Positions 29,571 through 39,661 of a stretch of 64,000 nt of DNA are shown one piece after another; position 1 is the first letter of the stretch, and each line of letters opens with the position of its first letter. Position numbers and translations under genes: made by a program. Source of the DNA: Methylococcales bacterium (GTDB lineage: Bacteria > Pseudomonadota > Gammaproteobacteria > Methylococcales > Methylomonadaceae); the NCBI GenBank assembly GCA_028715725.1, contig JAQURG010000016.1:1-64000 (forward strand), given 5' to 3'. The notes beneath the pieces were generated by a model that saw only the letters and a list, made by a program, of their open reading frames with translations, had not been told where the DNA came from and ran no database searches.

Positions 29571-30231
29571 AAGTATTTTTGTTGCGATCGGTAATCAAAT
29601 AAGTAAAGGCTATGGCCATCATCGAAAATGCCAGCAGGAAAGCAGACATCACGGCAGCGGAATTATTATCAAACGCCTGTACCCGATCATAAATGGCGAT
29701 GGCAATGGTTTTGGTTTCTCCTGGAATATTGCCGCCTACCATTAATACCACGCCAAACTCACCCAATGTATGAGCAAAGGTCATGGTGATAGCCGAAACT
29801 ATTCCGGTCCAGGCTAACGGTAATTCTATCCGCCACAAAACCTTGGTCGGCTTCATGCCGCAACAGGCCGCAGCTTCCCTGATTTCTCTGGGGATGGCCT
29901 CAAAAGCACGCTGTATAGGCTGTATCGCAAAGGGCAGATTGAAAATGATGGATGCAATCACCAGACCTTCAAAATTAAACACCAGAGTATGCCCGAACAG
30001 CCTTTCCAAAATTTTTCCCAATGCTGAGCCTCCACCGAGTGATACCAGCAAATAATAGCCCAGGACAGTAGGAGGCAAGACCAGTGGAATGGCCAGAAAA
30101 GCCTGCACCATGCTTCTGCCGTAAAATTGACTATAAGCCAGCCAGCGGCCGGTAATGACGCCGACAGGCAACAAAAACAGCACTGTCAAAGCGCTGAGTT
30201 TTACCGACAATAATAAAGCTTCCCAATCCAT
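29563..30231 (-). CDS. modB: Molybdate ABC transporter permease
   Basis: The 222-residue inner-membrane permease has about five transmembrane helices and the EAA loop EAAACCGMKPTKVLWRIELPLA (about 138-159) that contacts ModC. PLVLPPTVLGYYLL and HTLGEFGVVLMVGGNIPGETKTI are hallmark ModB segments. It follows modA by 5 bp and overlaps modC. Confidence 0.96.
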   Translation of the reverse strand: MDWEALLLSVKLSALTVLFLLPVGVITGRWLAYSQFYGRSMVQAFLAIPLVLPPTVLGYYLLVSLGGGSALGKILERLFGHTLVFNFEGLVIASIIFNLPFAIQPIQRAFEAIPREIREAAACCGMKPTKVLWRIELPLAWTGIVSAITMTFAHTLGEFGVVLMVGGNIPGETKTIAIAIYDRVQAFDNNSAAVMSAFLLAFSMMAIAFTYLITDRNKNTYG

Positions 30232-30236
30232 GCCGT

Positions 30237-31013
30237 TTATTGAGGCAATGTAAAGCCGTAATGTTCAAAAACAGTGCGGGCTTCAGGTTTCAGCAAATAG
30301 GCGTAGTATGCCTTGGCCGTTTCACCTGCCTGTTTTAGAAGCACCATTCTCTGCCTTAGCGGCTTATGTGATTTTTCAGGTAATAAAACGAAACTCCCCT
30401 GTTCTTTTATCTTCGGCGAAAGCGCCAGAGAATAAGCAATAATACCGCCCTGAGTTGAACCTGAAACAGTAAATTGGGCAGCTTGCGCAACTGTTTCACC
30501 CAACACCAGCTTACTCTGCATAACACCCCATAATCCGGCGGCAATCAGAACCTCTTTGGCCGCGCGTCCATAAGGCGCATATTCCGGGTTAGCGATGGCA
30601 AAACGCTTTATCCTGCCCTTTTGCAGCATATCGCAGAGCCCCTTCAATTCCGGATCGGCGACCATCGGTGAACCTTCAGGTGCAAATAGAGCCAGCCGGC
30701 CAACGGCATACAGACTGCCTTGATCAATCGTCAGGCCTTGTTTGGCCAGATCAAAAACATACTGCTCATCCGCCGACATAAACAGTTCAAATGGAGCATT
30801 CTGACTGATCTGCCGGAAAAAATTACCTGAAGAACCAAAGCTAAGCTTGACGGTGCGTCCGGTTTCTCTGGTAAATTGCGTGGTAATATCTTCGAGGGCG
30901 AATTTAAGATCCGATGCCGCAGCGATGACCGGTATTTCCGCCGCCATCGCCGGTATTAAAGCAGAGGAGATTAACAGGAATAAGCGCAAAACCGTTCTAT
31001 AGAGTTTTTTCAT
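30237..31013 (-). CDS. modA: Molybdate-binding periplasmic protein
   Basis: The 258-residue protein has a signal peptide (1-24, AMA cleavage). The mature part has the ModA pattern VIAAASDLKFALEDI, LSFGSSGNFFRQI (oxyanion-binding Ser) and APYGRAAKEVL. It delivers molybdate (or tungstate) to ModBC for molybdenum-cofactor enzymes such as formate dehydrogenase or nitrate reductase. No ModE-type palindrome or Moco riboswitch was recognised upstream. Confidence 0.95.
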   Translation of the reverse strand: MKKLYRTVLRLFLLISSALIPAMAAEIPVIAAASDLKFALEDITTQFTRETGRTVKLSFGSSGNFFRQISQNAPFELFMSADEQYVFDLAKQGLTIDQGSLYAVGRLALFAPEGSPMVADPELKGLCDMLQKGRIKRFAIANPEYAPYGRAAKEVLIAAGLWGVMQSKLVLGETVAQAAQFTVSGSTQGGIIAYSLALSPKIKEQGSFVLLPEKSHKPLRQRMVLLKQAGETAKAYYAYLLKPEARTVFEHYGFTLPQ

Positions 31014-31123
31014 TTTATAGTTTCTTTAAAGCTAAAATCAAAATAAGCATTAAATACGCCAGAACGCGGACATTTAACACACTTTCAAAAATAAACCGGC
31101 TGCAAGGATCGACAGTTTCTGAT

Positions 31124-31140
31124 AAAAGCCGGAGGGCTTT
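31124..31140 (-). terminator. Rho-independent-like terminator after the histidine kinase gene
   Basis: On the minus strand, aaagcc-ctcc-ggcttt is followed by tat, giving a 6-bp stem with a U-rich 3' arm. It lies 120 bp beyond the kinase stop and 110 bp before modA, so it separates the two units. Confidence 0.5.
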
Positions 31141-31259
31141 GTGCGAATGCAAGGAATATCTATAGGCAGCAACTCTAATCTTTGTGTCTTCCTCTCAGGG
31201 AGCCTATCCAAAGTCTGAATAAAAACAACAAACAGTCTGCTCAATTCCAAATCGATCTG

Positions 31260-32882
31260 CTACCTGGCGGCTGAACTATTTTTTCTAAGCGTAAAAAAAC
31301 TTAGTTTCTTCTGCCATGAAGTATCAATCGGCCTGATGGGTAACGGAAACAAGACGGTTACTTTTAAACCGCCTAATTGAGACACGCCTAAAATCAGGTC
31401 GGCATTATGAATAGCGGCAATTCTCTGCACGATAGAAAAGCCCAGCCCTGTACCCTTTACGGTATTGGCCGTCTCAACACAGCGATGAAAACGTTCCAGA
31501 GATTTTTCATATTGATCCGGCGCGATACCCGGTCCTGAATCTTCAACACAAAGCTGCAAGTATCTTTCTTGCCCCGTCACGGTTATTAACACATTGCCTT
31601 TCACCGGCGTATATTTAATCGCATTATCAACAATATTGCGGATCAAAATAGCCACTAAAGGTCCGCTAACAAAAACCGGTACAGGGTTGTCTTCTACAAA
31701 TTCCATAATTATCTGTTTTTTATGCGCTTCCGGTTCCAGGTCGGCGATAACATGGATGACCTCACGATTCACCATCGTATTCTGTCTGGTTATAAACTCC
31801 GTATTGGACTCGATGCGCGAAAAGGTCAGCAATTGCTGCACCATATATGACATTCTGTTGACACCTTGTTTAATACGCGAAAGGGCCTGTTTACGCACCT
31901 CTTCATCGGTTGTCCTCAAAGCAACATGGGCCTGTGTCAGCAACCCCGCTAAAGGCGTTCTTAATTCATGCGACGCATCCGCAGTAAAACGGCGCTCATG
32001 TTCAAAAGCCCGCTCAAGCTGGACAAAGAGATTGTTGATTTCATTAACTACCGGCACTATTTCATTGGGGAGTTTTTTGATGGACAACGGCTTAAGGTAG
32101 CTGGCTTCGCGCTTTGACAGCGCTCTTTCCAGGCGGTTAATGGGTTTTAAGGCAAGACCCACGATAAACCAGATAACAATCCCTAAAAAAGGCAGACCAA
32201 TAAGAAACTGGGTCACCAATTGTGAAGATATTTCATCCGTTAATTCTGCCCGAATATCTTCTCTTTGCCCTACATGGATGATGTATTCACCCGTTGAATT
32301 GGAAATGCTGTAGACATGCCAGATATGATTATCGATATTGGTTTCGCTAAAGCCAAAAGTTGAAAAAGAAAAAGCAAACTTTGGCGCACTATCGGAACGC
32401 AGCAATAATCCATATTTTTTGGACCATAACTGAAAAGCAATTTTTCTTTCATATTTATGCCCTAATGCACTCACTTGTAACAGATCATCAAAAACAGGCC
32501 ATAACTGCTTATCGACATTAGGTTTATTGAAACCATGAACTGTAAACTTCGCCGCATTTTCTGCACGAAGCAACAAGCCGTTATCCTCAGACCATAGCTG
32601 AAAAGTATTTTTTCGTGGAAATTTGTGTTTTAAATGATACGTATGCAAAAGCTCATCAGCTTTTTCCTGCTCCTGATTCCAATGACCAGACAAGGCTCCT
32701 TCGCGCAGCAAACTTTCTACAAAAGCATTAAGCACTTTTGCCGATTGAGCAAGCTCCGCATCAAACAGATTGGCGACTTCACCGCGCGTTACTTTATAGC
32801 TGACGTAAGCTGCAATTCCCCATATCAGCATCGATGCAGACAGCAGACTCACCAGCAGTAATTGCCGAAGAGAATAATTCAT
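31260..32882 (-). CDS. Sensor histidine kinase with duplicated sensor segment
   Basis: The 540-residue QseC-like kinase has transmembrane helices at about 8-28 and 225-245, a HAMP-like linker, the HisKA motif SHELRTP (304-310, His305) and a HATPase domain with DNAIKYTP, EDSGPGIA and GTGLGFSIV. The periplasmic part contains two copies of a 56-residue unit: residues 86-131 and 142-191 share FQLWS, GLLLR and AKF/PKF, and the DNA is also similar. Related kinases carry only one copy. The start overlaps the regulator stop (ATGA, 32879-32882). The signal is unknown. Confidence 0.93.
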   Translation of the reverse strand: MNYSLRQLLLVSLLSASMLIWGIAAYVSYKVTRGEVANLFDAELAQSAKVLNAFVESLLREGALSGHWNQEQEKADELLHTYHLKHKFPRKNTFQLWSEDNGLLLRAENAAKFTVHGFNKPNVDKQLWPVFDDLLQVSALGHKYERKIAFQLWSKKYGLLLRSDSAPKFAFSFSTFGFSETNIDNHIWHVYSISNSTGEYIIHVGQREDIRAELTDEISSQLVTQFLIGLPFLGIVIWFIVGLALKPINRLERALSKREASYLKPLSIKKLPNEIVPVVNEINNLFVQLERAFEHERRFTADASHELRTPLAGLLTQAHVALRTTDEEVRKQALSRIKQGVNRMSYMVQQLLTFSRIESNTEFITRQNTMVNREVIHVIADLEPEAHKKQIIMEFVEDNPVPVFVSGPLVAILIRNIVDNAIKYTPVKGNVLITVTGQERYLQLCVEDSGPGIAPDQYEKSLERFHRCVETANTVKGTGLGFSIVQRIAAIHNADLILGVSQLGGLKVTVLFPLPIRPIDTSWQKKLSFFTLRKNSSAAR

Positions 32883-33547
32883 AATTCGTCGTCATTATCA
32901 ATAATATAACCTACGCCTCTGACTGTGCGGATAAGCGATGAGTCGAGTTTTTTCCTCAAATAGTGGATATGAACCTCGACCGTGTTGCTTTCAACATCCG
33001 AGTCCCATGAGTAAAGGCTTTCTTCAAGCCTGGAACGCGATACAACCTTGCCCATGTTGCTCATCAGGAAACTCAATATTTCAAATTCCTTTTGCGACAG
33101 TTCTATCTTTTCATTGTTGTATGAAACCTGATGAGAAGCAGGATCCAGAACCACACCTTTATACTCAATAGTCGGTGCGCTTCTACCTTCGCTCCTCCTT
33201 GCCAACGCCCTTAACCGGGCGCAAACTTCATCCAGCTCAAACGGTTTGATAACAAAATCATCTGCGCCGCTATCCAAACCCTGTACCCTGTCAGGAATCG
33301 TATCCTTGGCCGTTAGCACCATCACGGGGGTTTCATCTTTACGGCTTCTCAAGTCCCGCAATATAGACATGCCATCCATATCAGGCAAATTCAGATCCAA
33401 TACAATCAGTTCATAACTATTAAGTTTCAAGGCCTCATTGGCAAGCTTGCCATTGGTTAGCCAGTCAACTGCATAACCTTCCATTTTTAAACCCGCAACC
33501 AGGCCGTCGCCCAGTATTTCATCATCTTCAACCAGCAAAAGTCTCAT
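32879..33547 (-). CDS. OmpR-family response regulator
   Basis: The 222-residue regulator has a receiver domain with acidic pocket VEDDE, phosphoacceptor Asp51 (IVLDLNLPDMDG) and Lys in VIKPFE. A winged-helix DNA-binding domain follows (about 125-220, with SNTVEVHIHYLRKKL and IRTVRGVGYII). It resembles QseB/PmrA. It is translationally coupled to the downstream kinase and is the first gene of the unit. Target genes are not evident. Confidence 0.95.
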   Translation of the reverse strand: MRLLLVEDDEILGDGLVAGLKMEGYAVDWLTNGKLANEALKLNSYELIVLDLNLPDMDGMSILRDLRSRKDETPVMVLTAKDTIPDRVQGLDSGADDFVIKPFELDEVCARLRALARRSEGRSAPTIEYKGVVLDPASHQVSYNNEKIELSQKEFEILSFLMSNMGKVVSRSRLEESLYSWDSDVESNTVEVHIHYLRKKLDSSLIRTVRGVGYIIDNDDEL

Positions 33548-33643
33548 TTCAATACCATAAAATTAAAGAGAATTTCTAAAAATCAAACACCCTTTATGGT
33601 GAAGAGACCATTTTTAGCAATTCCCTGAATATAAACCTAATTA

Positions 33644-35200
33644 TTAAGTGCAATCCTGCACAGTCTGAACCGTTAAATGCCGTAACCTTAAGCCCGTCAG
33701 AGCCAAGGTTACCGTATAAACCGCCATTCCTATGACAATCCACTTGAGCAAATTAATCACCCGTTCTCCTGAGCTCCACTGATTCCACCAACTCGCATCA
33801 ACCAGCCAGTACAGGGCGGCCGCCATAGCCGCGCCTGCCAATAACACACGCATAAAAAAAACCGGCCATCCACTGGCAGGTTGATACACTTTTTCCTTGA
33901 GTAATTTTTGTAGCAGTAAAGCGGCATTAAAAAAAGCCCCCAGAGAAGTCGCCAAAGCCAGGCCGGCATGAGCCAAAGGAAAAACCAAAACCAGATTCAA
34001 GCCTAAACTGGCTATCATCGCATAAAAACCATAGCGAACCGGCGTTTTCATATCCTGACGCGAAGTAAAACCCGATACCAAAACCTTAATCAGTATATAC
34101 CCCAACAAACCGATCGAGTAAGCTCTAAGACTCAGTCCTGCCGAATGTACATCGCTAATGCTGAATTCATTATACTGAAACAAGGTTGACAACATCGGTT
34201 CGGCTAATAACAGCAAGCCGATAGTCGCCGGCATACCGACCAGAAGCACCAGCCGCAAACCCCAATCCAGCGCATAAGAAAAAGCCGCCGAATCTTCCGC
34301 CGCATGACATTTAGCCAGGCCCGGCAAAATGACCGTTCCCAGGGCCAGTCCTAAAATACCCACCGGAAATTCCACCAGCCGATCAGAATAATAAAGCCAG
34401 GACACACTGCCAACGGTTAAAAAAGAAGCAATCAAGGTGTCCAGCAGCAAATTGATCTGAGTCACTGAAACGCTGAAAATTGCCGGCAGCATGAGGCCGA
34501 TAATCTTGTTAACGCCGGAATCGTTAAATCCCAGCTTTAATTTCGGCATCAGGCCCAAACGGATCAAGGGCGGAATCTGAAACAACAACTGCACAATACC
34601 TGCGGCGAAAACACCCCAGGCTAACGCCACAACGGGTTCATCCATTAAAGGGGCAAGCCGGATGCTGGCGGCAATCATGCAGATATTGAGAAAGACCGGC
34701 GTTAACGCAGGGACGGCAAATTTGCCATGAGCATTCAAGATGCCGCCGGCAAAAGCAACCAGGCCGATAAAAAGCAGATAAGGCAAGGTTATCCGCAACA
34801 AGAGCACAGCCAGTTCATGTTGCGAGCCTTGCCATGCAAAGCCCGGAGCCAATAACATAATCAATACCGGCGCGATGACAATACCCATGACGGTAATCAG
34901 CATTAAAATTAACGCTAATGTTCCGGCTGTTCTATCGATGAACTGTTGTAACGCAGCTTTAGTACCCTGCGTCTTGTAATCCGCCAGAACCGGAACGAAA
35001 GCATGGGCAAACGCTCCTTCGGCAAATAAGCGGCGCAGGAAGTTGGGAATTTTGAACGCCACAAAAAAGGCGTCAGTCGCTATATCGACACCGAAAATAC
35101 GAGCAATCAACATATCCCGCACAAATCCCAGAATACGTGAAATCAGCGTCATACCGCTTACAACTACAGTTGCCTTGAAGAGTCTTTCGCTCAAAGTCAC
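33644..35200 (-). CDS. murJ: Lipid II flippase MurJ
   Basis: The 518-residue protein has about 14 transmembrane helices of the MOP superfamily. The family opening is TLISRILGFVRDMLIARIFG and the loop FRRLFAEGAFAHAFVPVL is a MurJ hallmark. MurJ flips undecaprenyl-linked lipid II across the inner membrane for peptidoglycan synthesis. It is divergent from the flavoprotein gene and has no partner such as ribF or rpsT here. Confidence 0.96.
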   Translation of the reverse strand: MTLSERLFKATVVVSGMTLISRILGFVRDMLIARIFGVDIATDAFFVAFKIPNFLRRLFAEGAFAHAFVPVLADYKTQGTKAALQQFIDRTAGTLALILMLITVMGIVIAPVLIMLLAPGFAWQGSQHELAVLLLRITLPYLLFIGLVAFAGGILNAHGKFAVPALTPVFLNICMIAASIRLAPLMDEPVVALAWGVFAAGIVQLLFQIPPLIRLGLMPKLKLGFNDSGVNKIIGLMLPAIFSVSVTQINLLLDTLIASFLTVGSVSWLYYSDRLVEFPVGILGLALGTVILPGLAKCHAAEDSAAFSYALDWGLRLVLLVGMPATIGLLLLAEPMLSTLFQYNEFSISDVHSAGLSLRAYSIGLLGYILIKVLVSGFTSRQDMKTPVRYGFYAMIASLGLNLVLVFPLAHAGLALATSLGAFFNAALLLQKLLKEKVYQPASGWPVFFMRVLLAGAAMAAALYWLVDASWWNQWSSGERVINLLKWIVIGMAVYTVTLALTGLRLRHLTVQTVQDCT

Positions 35201-35338
35201 CTCCTTATTGGAACATAATTATTTAGAAAATAGGTGATATTGTATAATAATCAGTCACCAGGCATATAAGCATCCTGTGCAGTATGCGTTATATAAGAAA
35301 TCAATCCCAGCAAGAGGAACAAGAACATCCGAAACGCA

Positions 35339-36595
35339 TTGACGAGTTTATCAGACAGCAGTGCGTCGCCAGCGGTCGCGATTATTGGAGGCGGTCCGGC
35401 CGGATTAATGGCTGCCGAAGTTTTAAGTCAGGCGGGGGTGCAGGTTGATCTTTTTGACGCCATGCCCTCGGTAGGACGAAAATTTTTGATGGCAGGCAAA
35501 GGCGGCATGAATATATCCCACTCTGAGCCATTCGATCAATTTTTGTCACGTTACGGCGCGCGCCGCTCCAATATCGAACCGATGCTTAGGCATTTTATGC
35601 CTGAGGACTTACAGACATGGGCGCAAGGTCTTGGCATCAATACGTTCATTGGTTCATCAGGGCGAATTTTTCCAGTTGATATGAAAGCGGCACCTTTATT
35701 ACGCGCCTGGCTGCACAGGTTACGCGGAAACGGCGTCAATTTTCATATGCGCAACCAATGGCTGGGCTGGACGGATAATAAAAACAATTTTCTCCGTTTT
35801 AAAACGCCGACAGGTGAGCGCCAAATAGAAGCTGATGCGACAGTACTTGCCTTGGGAGGCGGCAGTTGGCCGAAGCTGGGTTCAACGGGGGCCTGGGTAT
35901 CACTGTTAACTGAAAGAGGAGTTCCGGTTGAACCCTTGCAACCTTCAAACTGCGGGTTTGATGTCCGCTGGAGTAAACATTTTCGAGACCGGTTTGCAGG
36001 ACAGCCCTTGAAACCTGTATGCCTGTCCTTTAGCAATTCAGAAGGCATTAAATTTTCGAGGCAGGGTGAATTAGTTATTACCGAAACCGGCATTGAAGGC
36101 AGTCTGGTTTATGCCCTGTCTGCGCCATTGCGTGAAGAAATTACTGGAACAGGGTCCGCGCTTATCCATCTGGATTTGGCACCCGACAAGGACTTGCCGT
36201 TTCTTGTTGAAAGAGCTTCACAAGGGCTGGGCAAAAATTCGATGGCAAACCATCTTCGGAAACGCATAGGCATTAATAAAGTCAAAACCGGCCTGCTTAG
36301 AGAATTGATGTCCGCTTCAGACTTTCGCGACCCTGTGCAACTTTGTACTACTATTAAAGCCTTACCTCTTACACTGATTGCGGCCAGACCTCTTGAGGAG
36401 GCTATCAGCAGTGCCGGCGGCATTGCCTTTGAAGCGCTCGATCCGCAGTTAATGATCCGCGCCATGCCAGGCGTGTTCTGTGCCGGAGAAATGCTGGATT
36501 GGGAGGCTCCAACCGGCGGATACTTGCTAACTGCCTGTTTTGCGAGTGGGCGTACCGCAGGCTTGGGAGTATTAAACTGGTTAACCTGCCATTAA
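35339..36595 (+). CDS. HI0933/YhiN-type FAD flavoprotein
   Basis: The 418-residue protein has the N-terminal dinucleotide motif IIGGGPAGLMAAEVL (about 15-29). GRKFLMAGKGGMNISHSE is characteristic of the HI0933/BaiN-like (TIGR03862-type) flavoproteins, and the C-terminal FAD segment is GVFCAGEMLDWEAPTGGYLL. The reaction is unknown; the family is predicted to be an NAD(P)/FAD-dependent oxidoreductase. TTG is the only reasonable start in frame. It is a single gene. Confidence 0.88.
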   Translation: MTSLSDSSASPAVAIIGGGPAGLMAAEVLSQAGVQVDLFDAMPSVGRKFLMAGKGGMNISHSEPFDQFLSRYGARRSNIEPMLRHFMPEDLQTWAQGLGINTFIGSSGRIFPVDMKAAPLLRAWLHRLRGNGVNFHMRNQWLGWTDNKNNFLRFKTPTGERQIEADATVLALGGGSWPKLGSTGAWVSLLTERGVPVEPLQPSNCGFDVRWSKHFRDRFAGQPLKPVCLSFSNSEGIKFSRQGELVITETGIEGSLVYALSAPLREEITGTGSALIHLDLAPDKDLPFLVERASQGLGKNSMANHLRKRIGINKVKTGLLRELMSASDFRDPVQLCTTIKALPLTLIAARPLEEAISSAGGIAFEALDPQLMIRAMPGVFCAGEMLDWEAPTGGYLLTACFASGRTAGLGVLNWLTCH

Positions 36596-36801
36596 TCCTG
36601 AAAAAAACGTAAGACAATCGAGCCCAAACGTAACACATTGACTCATCACCAACGACTGCGTGCCGAAGCCAATAAATTGATTTAAAAATTATAGAAAAAA
36701 GTTAAATATGATTAAAAGAAACCCCTTATCCATCCCTTTTGTTAAAAAAAGATTTTTACTGTTTTCAACTTTTTCCAGAGCAGTTTGAAAAGGAGACGAT
36801 A

Positions 36802-37644
36802 ATGAAAACGCCAAAAAGTCTCGAACCTCTGGTACATGACGGTCTCGTCGATGAAGTTTTGCGGCCCTTAAAAAGCGGCAAGGAGGCTGCGGTCTATGTA
36901 GTACTCTCCGAAGGTGAAATCCGCTGCGCCAAAGTCTATAAAGAAGCCAACAAGCGCGGCTTCCATAAGCAGGCCTTATATCAGGAAGGCCGCAAGGTGC
37001 GCAATAGCCGCCAGGCTCGCGCCATGGAAAAAAACACCCGTTTCGGCAGGAAGCAACAGGAAGAAGTATGGCAAAATGCTGAAGTCGATGCTTTATATCG
37101 GCTGGCCGCCGCCGGAGTACGTGTTCCAAAGCCTTATAATTTTGTCGAAGGCGTGTTGCTCATGGAACTGGTCACTGATGAACACGGAGAAGCCGCGCCA
37201 AGACTTAATGATTTACAATTAACCGATGAGCAAGCACTGGAATATCACAGCATCCTGATTAAAGAAGTGGTCAAGATGCTCTGCGCGGGAATTATCCATG
37301 GCGATCTGTCTGAATACAACATACTGATCGACGAGCAGGGCCCGGTTATCATTGATTTGCCGCAGGCTGTTGATGCGGCGGCCAACAATAACGCTGCGAG
37401 AATGCTGGAGCGGGACGTCAATAATCTGGCGGATTATTTCGGCCGTTTTGCACCTCAATTGCTGACTACCCGCTATGGTAAAGAAATCTGGAAGCTGTAC
37501 GAAAGCGGCAATTTGACTCCTGACATCAAGCTGACCGGCCATTTCAAAAGCAGCTCCAAAGTGGCCGACGTAAAAAGTATTATGAGAGAAATCAAGGATG
37601 CAAGAGAGGATGCCATAAAACATAAATACGAGCGGGACAACTAA
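36802..37644 (+). CDS. RIO1-like serine/threonine kinase
   Basis: From the ATG at 36802 (aaggag ribosome site) the product has 280 residues; the longer frame from 36739 is not needed. It has the RIO-kinase pattern: P-loop-like LKSGKEAAVYVV, Lys in RCAKVYK, catalytic loop IIHGDLSEYNILI and metal Asp in VIIDLPQAVDAA. Bacterial RIO1 relatives such as the PA4780 type phosphorylate Ser, but substrates are largely unknown. A small VF530 gene follows 55 bp downstream. Confidence 0.9.
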   Translation: MKTPKSLEPLVHDGLVDEVLRPLKSGKEAAVYVVLSEGEIRCAKVYKEANKRGFHKQALYQEGRKVRNSRQARAMEKNTRFGRKQQEEVWQNAEVDALYRLAAAGVRVPKPYNFVEGVLLMELVTDEHGEAAPRLNDLQLTDEQALEYHSILIKEVVKMLCAGIIHGDLSEYNILIDEQGPVIIDLPQAVDAAANNNAARMLERDVNNLADYFGRFAPQLLTTRYGKEIWKLYESGNLTPDIKLTGHFKSSSKVADVKSIMREIKDAREDAIKHKYERDN

Positions 37645-37699
37645 TAAAATGATCAACATCAGCAATAATGCTTGAACTTTATTACTACCAGGATTTTTT

Positions 37700-37927
37700 A
37701 TGAGTGATAAACAAACCGGAAATCCTCTGCACAGGGTTACCCTGGAAATGATATTGAACCAATTGGTTATGGATTATGGGTGGACTGAACTGGGTAAATT
37801 GATCAACATCCGATGCTTTAATCATGAACCGAGCATAAAATCCAGCCTGAAGTTCCTGAGAAAAACCCCGTGGGCAAGAACCCGGGTTGAAGAGCTGTTT
37901 TTATCACAAAAAGCAAATCAGCGATAA
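37700..37927 (+). CDS. VF530-family DNA-binding protein (DUF2132)
   Basis: The 75-residue protein matches the VF530/DUF2132 family throughout: [27 protein letters not shown] and [17 protein letters not shown]. The family forms a small helical fold, and the Vibrio member was described as DNA-binding; the cellular role is unknown. It may be co-transcribed with the RIO-like kinase. Confidence 0.9.
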   Translation: MSDKQTGNPLHRVTLEMILNQLVMDYGWTELGKLINIRCFNHEPSIKSSLKFLRKTPWARTRVEELFLSQKANQR

Positions 37928-38056
37928 ATGACGCCCTATTGCAACCGATTTGAAAAATAAGTATTCGTAAACAAAGATGAAAGAGAGATGTAAATAAACG
38001 CATAGCAGCGCAGTTGTTGATAGGCTTCAAATAACCTCAAACAGAAGGAAAACAGG

Positions 38057-39577
38057 ATGGCTAATAAAATTGTCGTAGTATTTGTGCATGGCTGGAGCGT
38101 CACTAATACGGATACTTACGGCGGATTACCCGCCCGCCTGAGCGCTGAAGCTAGAGCCTTGGGGATCGATATTCAACTTGAAGAAATTTATCTGGGCCGC
38201 TATATCAGCTTTCATGATGAAGTACGCGTCAGTGATATCTCAAGGGCATTTAGCACAGCGGTTGAAGATCAGCTATCTGATATCTTAAAAGCCGGAAACC
38301 GTTTCATATGCATAACGCACTCAACCGGCGGTCCGGTCATTCGCGATTGGTGGCATCGCTATTATCAGACAGACCCGAAAAACGGCATCTGTCCCATGAG
38401 CCATCTTATTATGCTGGCGCCAGCCAACTTCGGTTCCACGTTAGCCCAATTGGGCAAAAGCCGGATAAGCAGAATCAAGTCCTGGTTCGCAGGAGTTGAA
38501 CCCGGCCAGGGAGTACTCGACTGGCTCGAGCTAGGCAGCTCAGAAGCATGGGATCTGAACGTCGACTGGATAAACAGTAGTGACGCGAGTCAGGTTGATC
38601 CTGACAGAGTCTTTCTTTTTGTGCTTACAGGTCAATCGATCGATCGCACGCTTTACGATAATCTGAATTCCTATACGGGAGAGCTGGGTTCAGATGGCAT
38701 TGTGCGCGTTGCAGCGGCAAATCTTAACAGCACATATATCAAACTGGAGCAGGAGACTCCAAAACCCGGCAAAAAAGGCGTATTTATAGCTAACGAACTG
38801 AAGGTCAAAACTATCAAGCAGGCGCCGAATACCGCCATGCGAATAATAAGCGGCAAGTCCCACTCCGGCAAGGATATGGGCATCATACGCAGCGTCAAGG
38901 AAACGTTGAACGATCCCAAAAGCAAGGAAACTGTTGATGCGGTTCTTGCGTGTATCCAGGTTCAAACGAATGATCAGTATATGGCGTTAAGCGGCCGGTT
39001 CATGTCTGAAACCGAAACGGTCCAGAAAAATGAATTAATTGAAGTTGAAACACACTTGCTCAAGTCGGACACCTACTTCATCCACGACCGGTTCTCGATG
39101 GTCATCTTTCGGGTGCAGGACGACAAAGGTCATCCGGTTACTGATTATGACCTGATTCTTACCGCCGGCCCGGATGCCGATCCCAACCATCTTCCGGTCG
39201 GTTTCTTCATGGACCGCCAGCGCAACCATGTCAATCCTGAAGTCATCACTTATTACTTCAACCGCGACATCATGAAGGGGACGAAAGCTGCCAAAATCAA
39301 AAACGGCATGACTCTAAGAGAAGGAACAACGGGCGCCGAAATGTTGGGTTTTCAATTAAAAGCCAGGCCAAATACCGGGTTTGTGCATTATCTGCCCTGT
39401 GAAATTAAAGCTTCCCAGGAAATGCTTGAAACTGCGATACACGGCAATAGCACTACACTGATCGACATCTGTCTGCGGCGTGTGGTTCGTAAAAATGTAT
39501 TCCGCCTCGATAAATTAACAAGCCCGGTCAAGCCGGATTTCAAAAATACCAAGCCAGGTGACGAAATCGTTGAATAA
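38057..39577 (+). CDS. Alpha/beta-hydrolase (lipase or phospholipase-like)
   Basis: The 506-residue protein starts VVVFVHGWSVTN, an oxyanion-hole HG motif, and has a nucleophile elbow CITHSTGGP with Ser89. After the hydrolase domain (about 1-300, including APANFGSTLA) comes a beta-rich C-terminal part with FSMVIFRVQDDKGHPVTDYDLILT that may bind lipid or another protein. There is no signal peptide. The ribosome site is agaagg. The substrate is unknown; a toxin-like phospholipase role is possible, but no immunity or T6SS gene adjoins. It converges on the Ter locus. Confidence 0.75.
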   Translation: MANKIVVVFVHGWSVTNTDTYGGLPARLSAEARALGIDIQLEEIYLGRYISFHDEVRVSDISRAFSTAVEDQLSDILKAGNRFICITHSTGGPVIRDWWHRYYQTDPKNGICPMSHLIMLAPANFGSTLAQLGKSRISRIKSWFAGVEPGQGVLDWLELGSSEAWDLNVDWINSSDASQVDPDRVFLFVLTGQSIDRTLYDNLNSYTGELGSDGIVRVAAANLNSTYIKLEQETPKPGKKGVFIANELKVKTIKQAPNTAMRIISGKSHSGKDMGIIRSVKETLNDPKSKETVDAVLACIQVQTNDQYMALSGRFMSETETVQKNELIEVETHLLKSDTYFIHDRFSMVIFRVQDDKGHPVTDYDLILTAGPDADPNHLPVGFFMDRQRNHVNPEVITYYFNRDIMKGTKAAKIKNGMTLREGTTGAEMLGFQLKARPNTGFVHYLPCEIKASQEMLETAIHGNSTTLIDICLRRVVRKNVFRLDKLTSPVKPDFKNTKPGDEIVE

Positions 39578-39601
39578 TCGGTTGAGGATGTCAAATCACT
39601 C

Positions 39602-39625
39602 AGGAGCCTGGAAAGCCAGGCTCCT
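39602..39625. terminator. Bidirectional hairpin between lipase and HAD genes
   Basis: A perfect 10-bp GC-rich stem (aggagcctgg / ccaggctcct) with an AAAG loop sits between the two convergent genes. T-runs are absent on both sides, so termination would be factor-assisted or weak. Confidence 0.5.
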
Positions 39626-39661
39626 CCGAAAGCCGCATGGCGAACCCAGGGTCCGAATGTC

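Noticed and set aside
31014-31123. Possible ModE operator or Moco riboswitch before modA
   Set aside because: No matching palindrome or conserved riboswitch core could be seen by eye.
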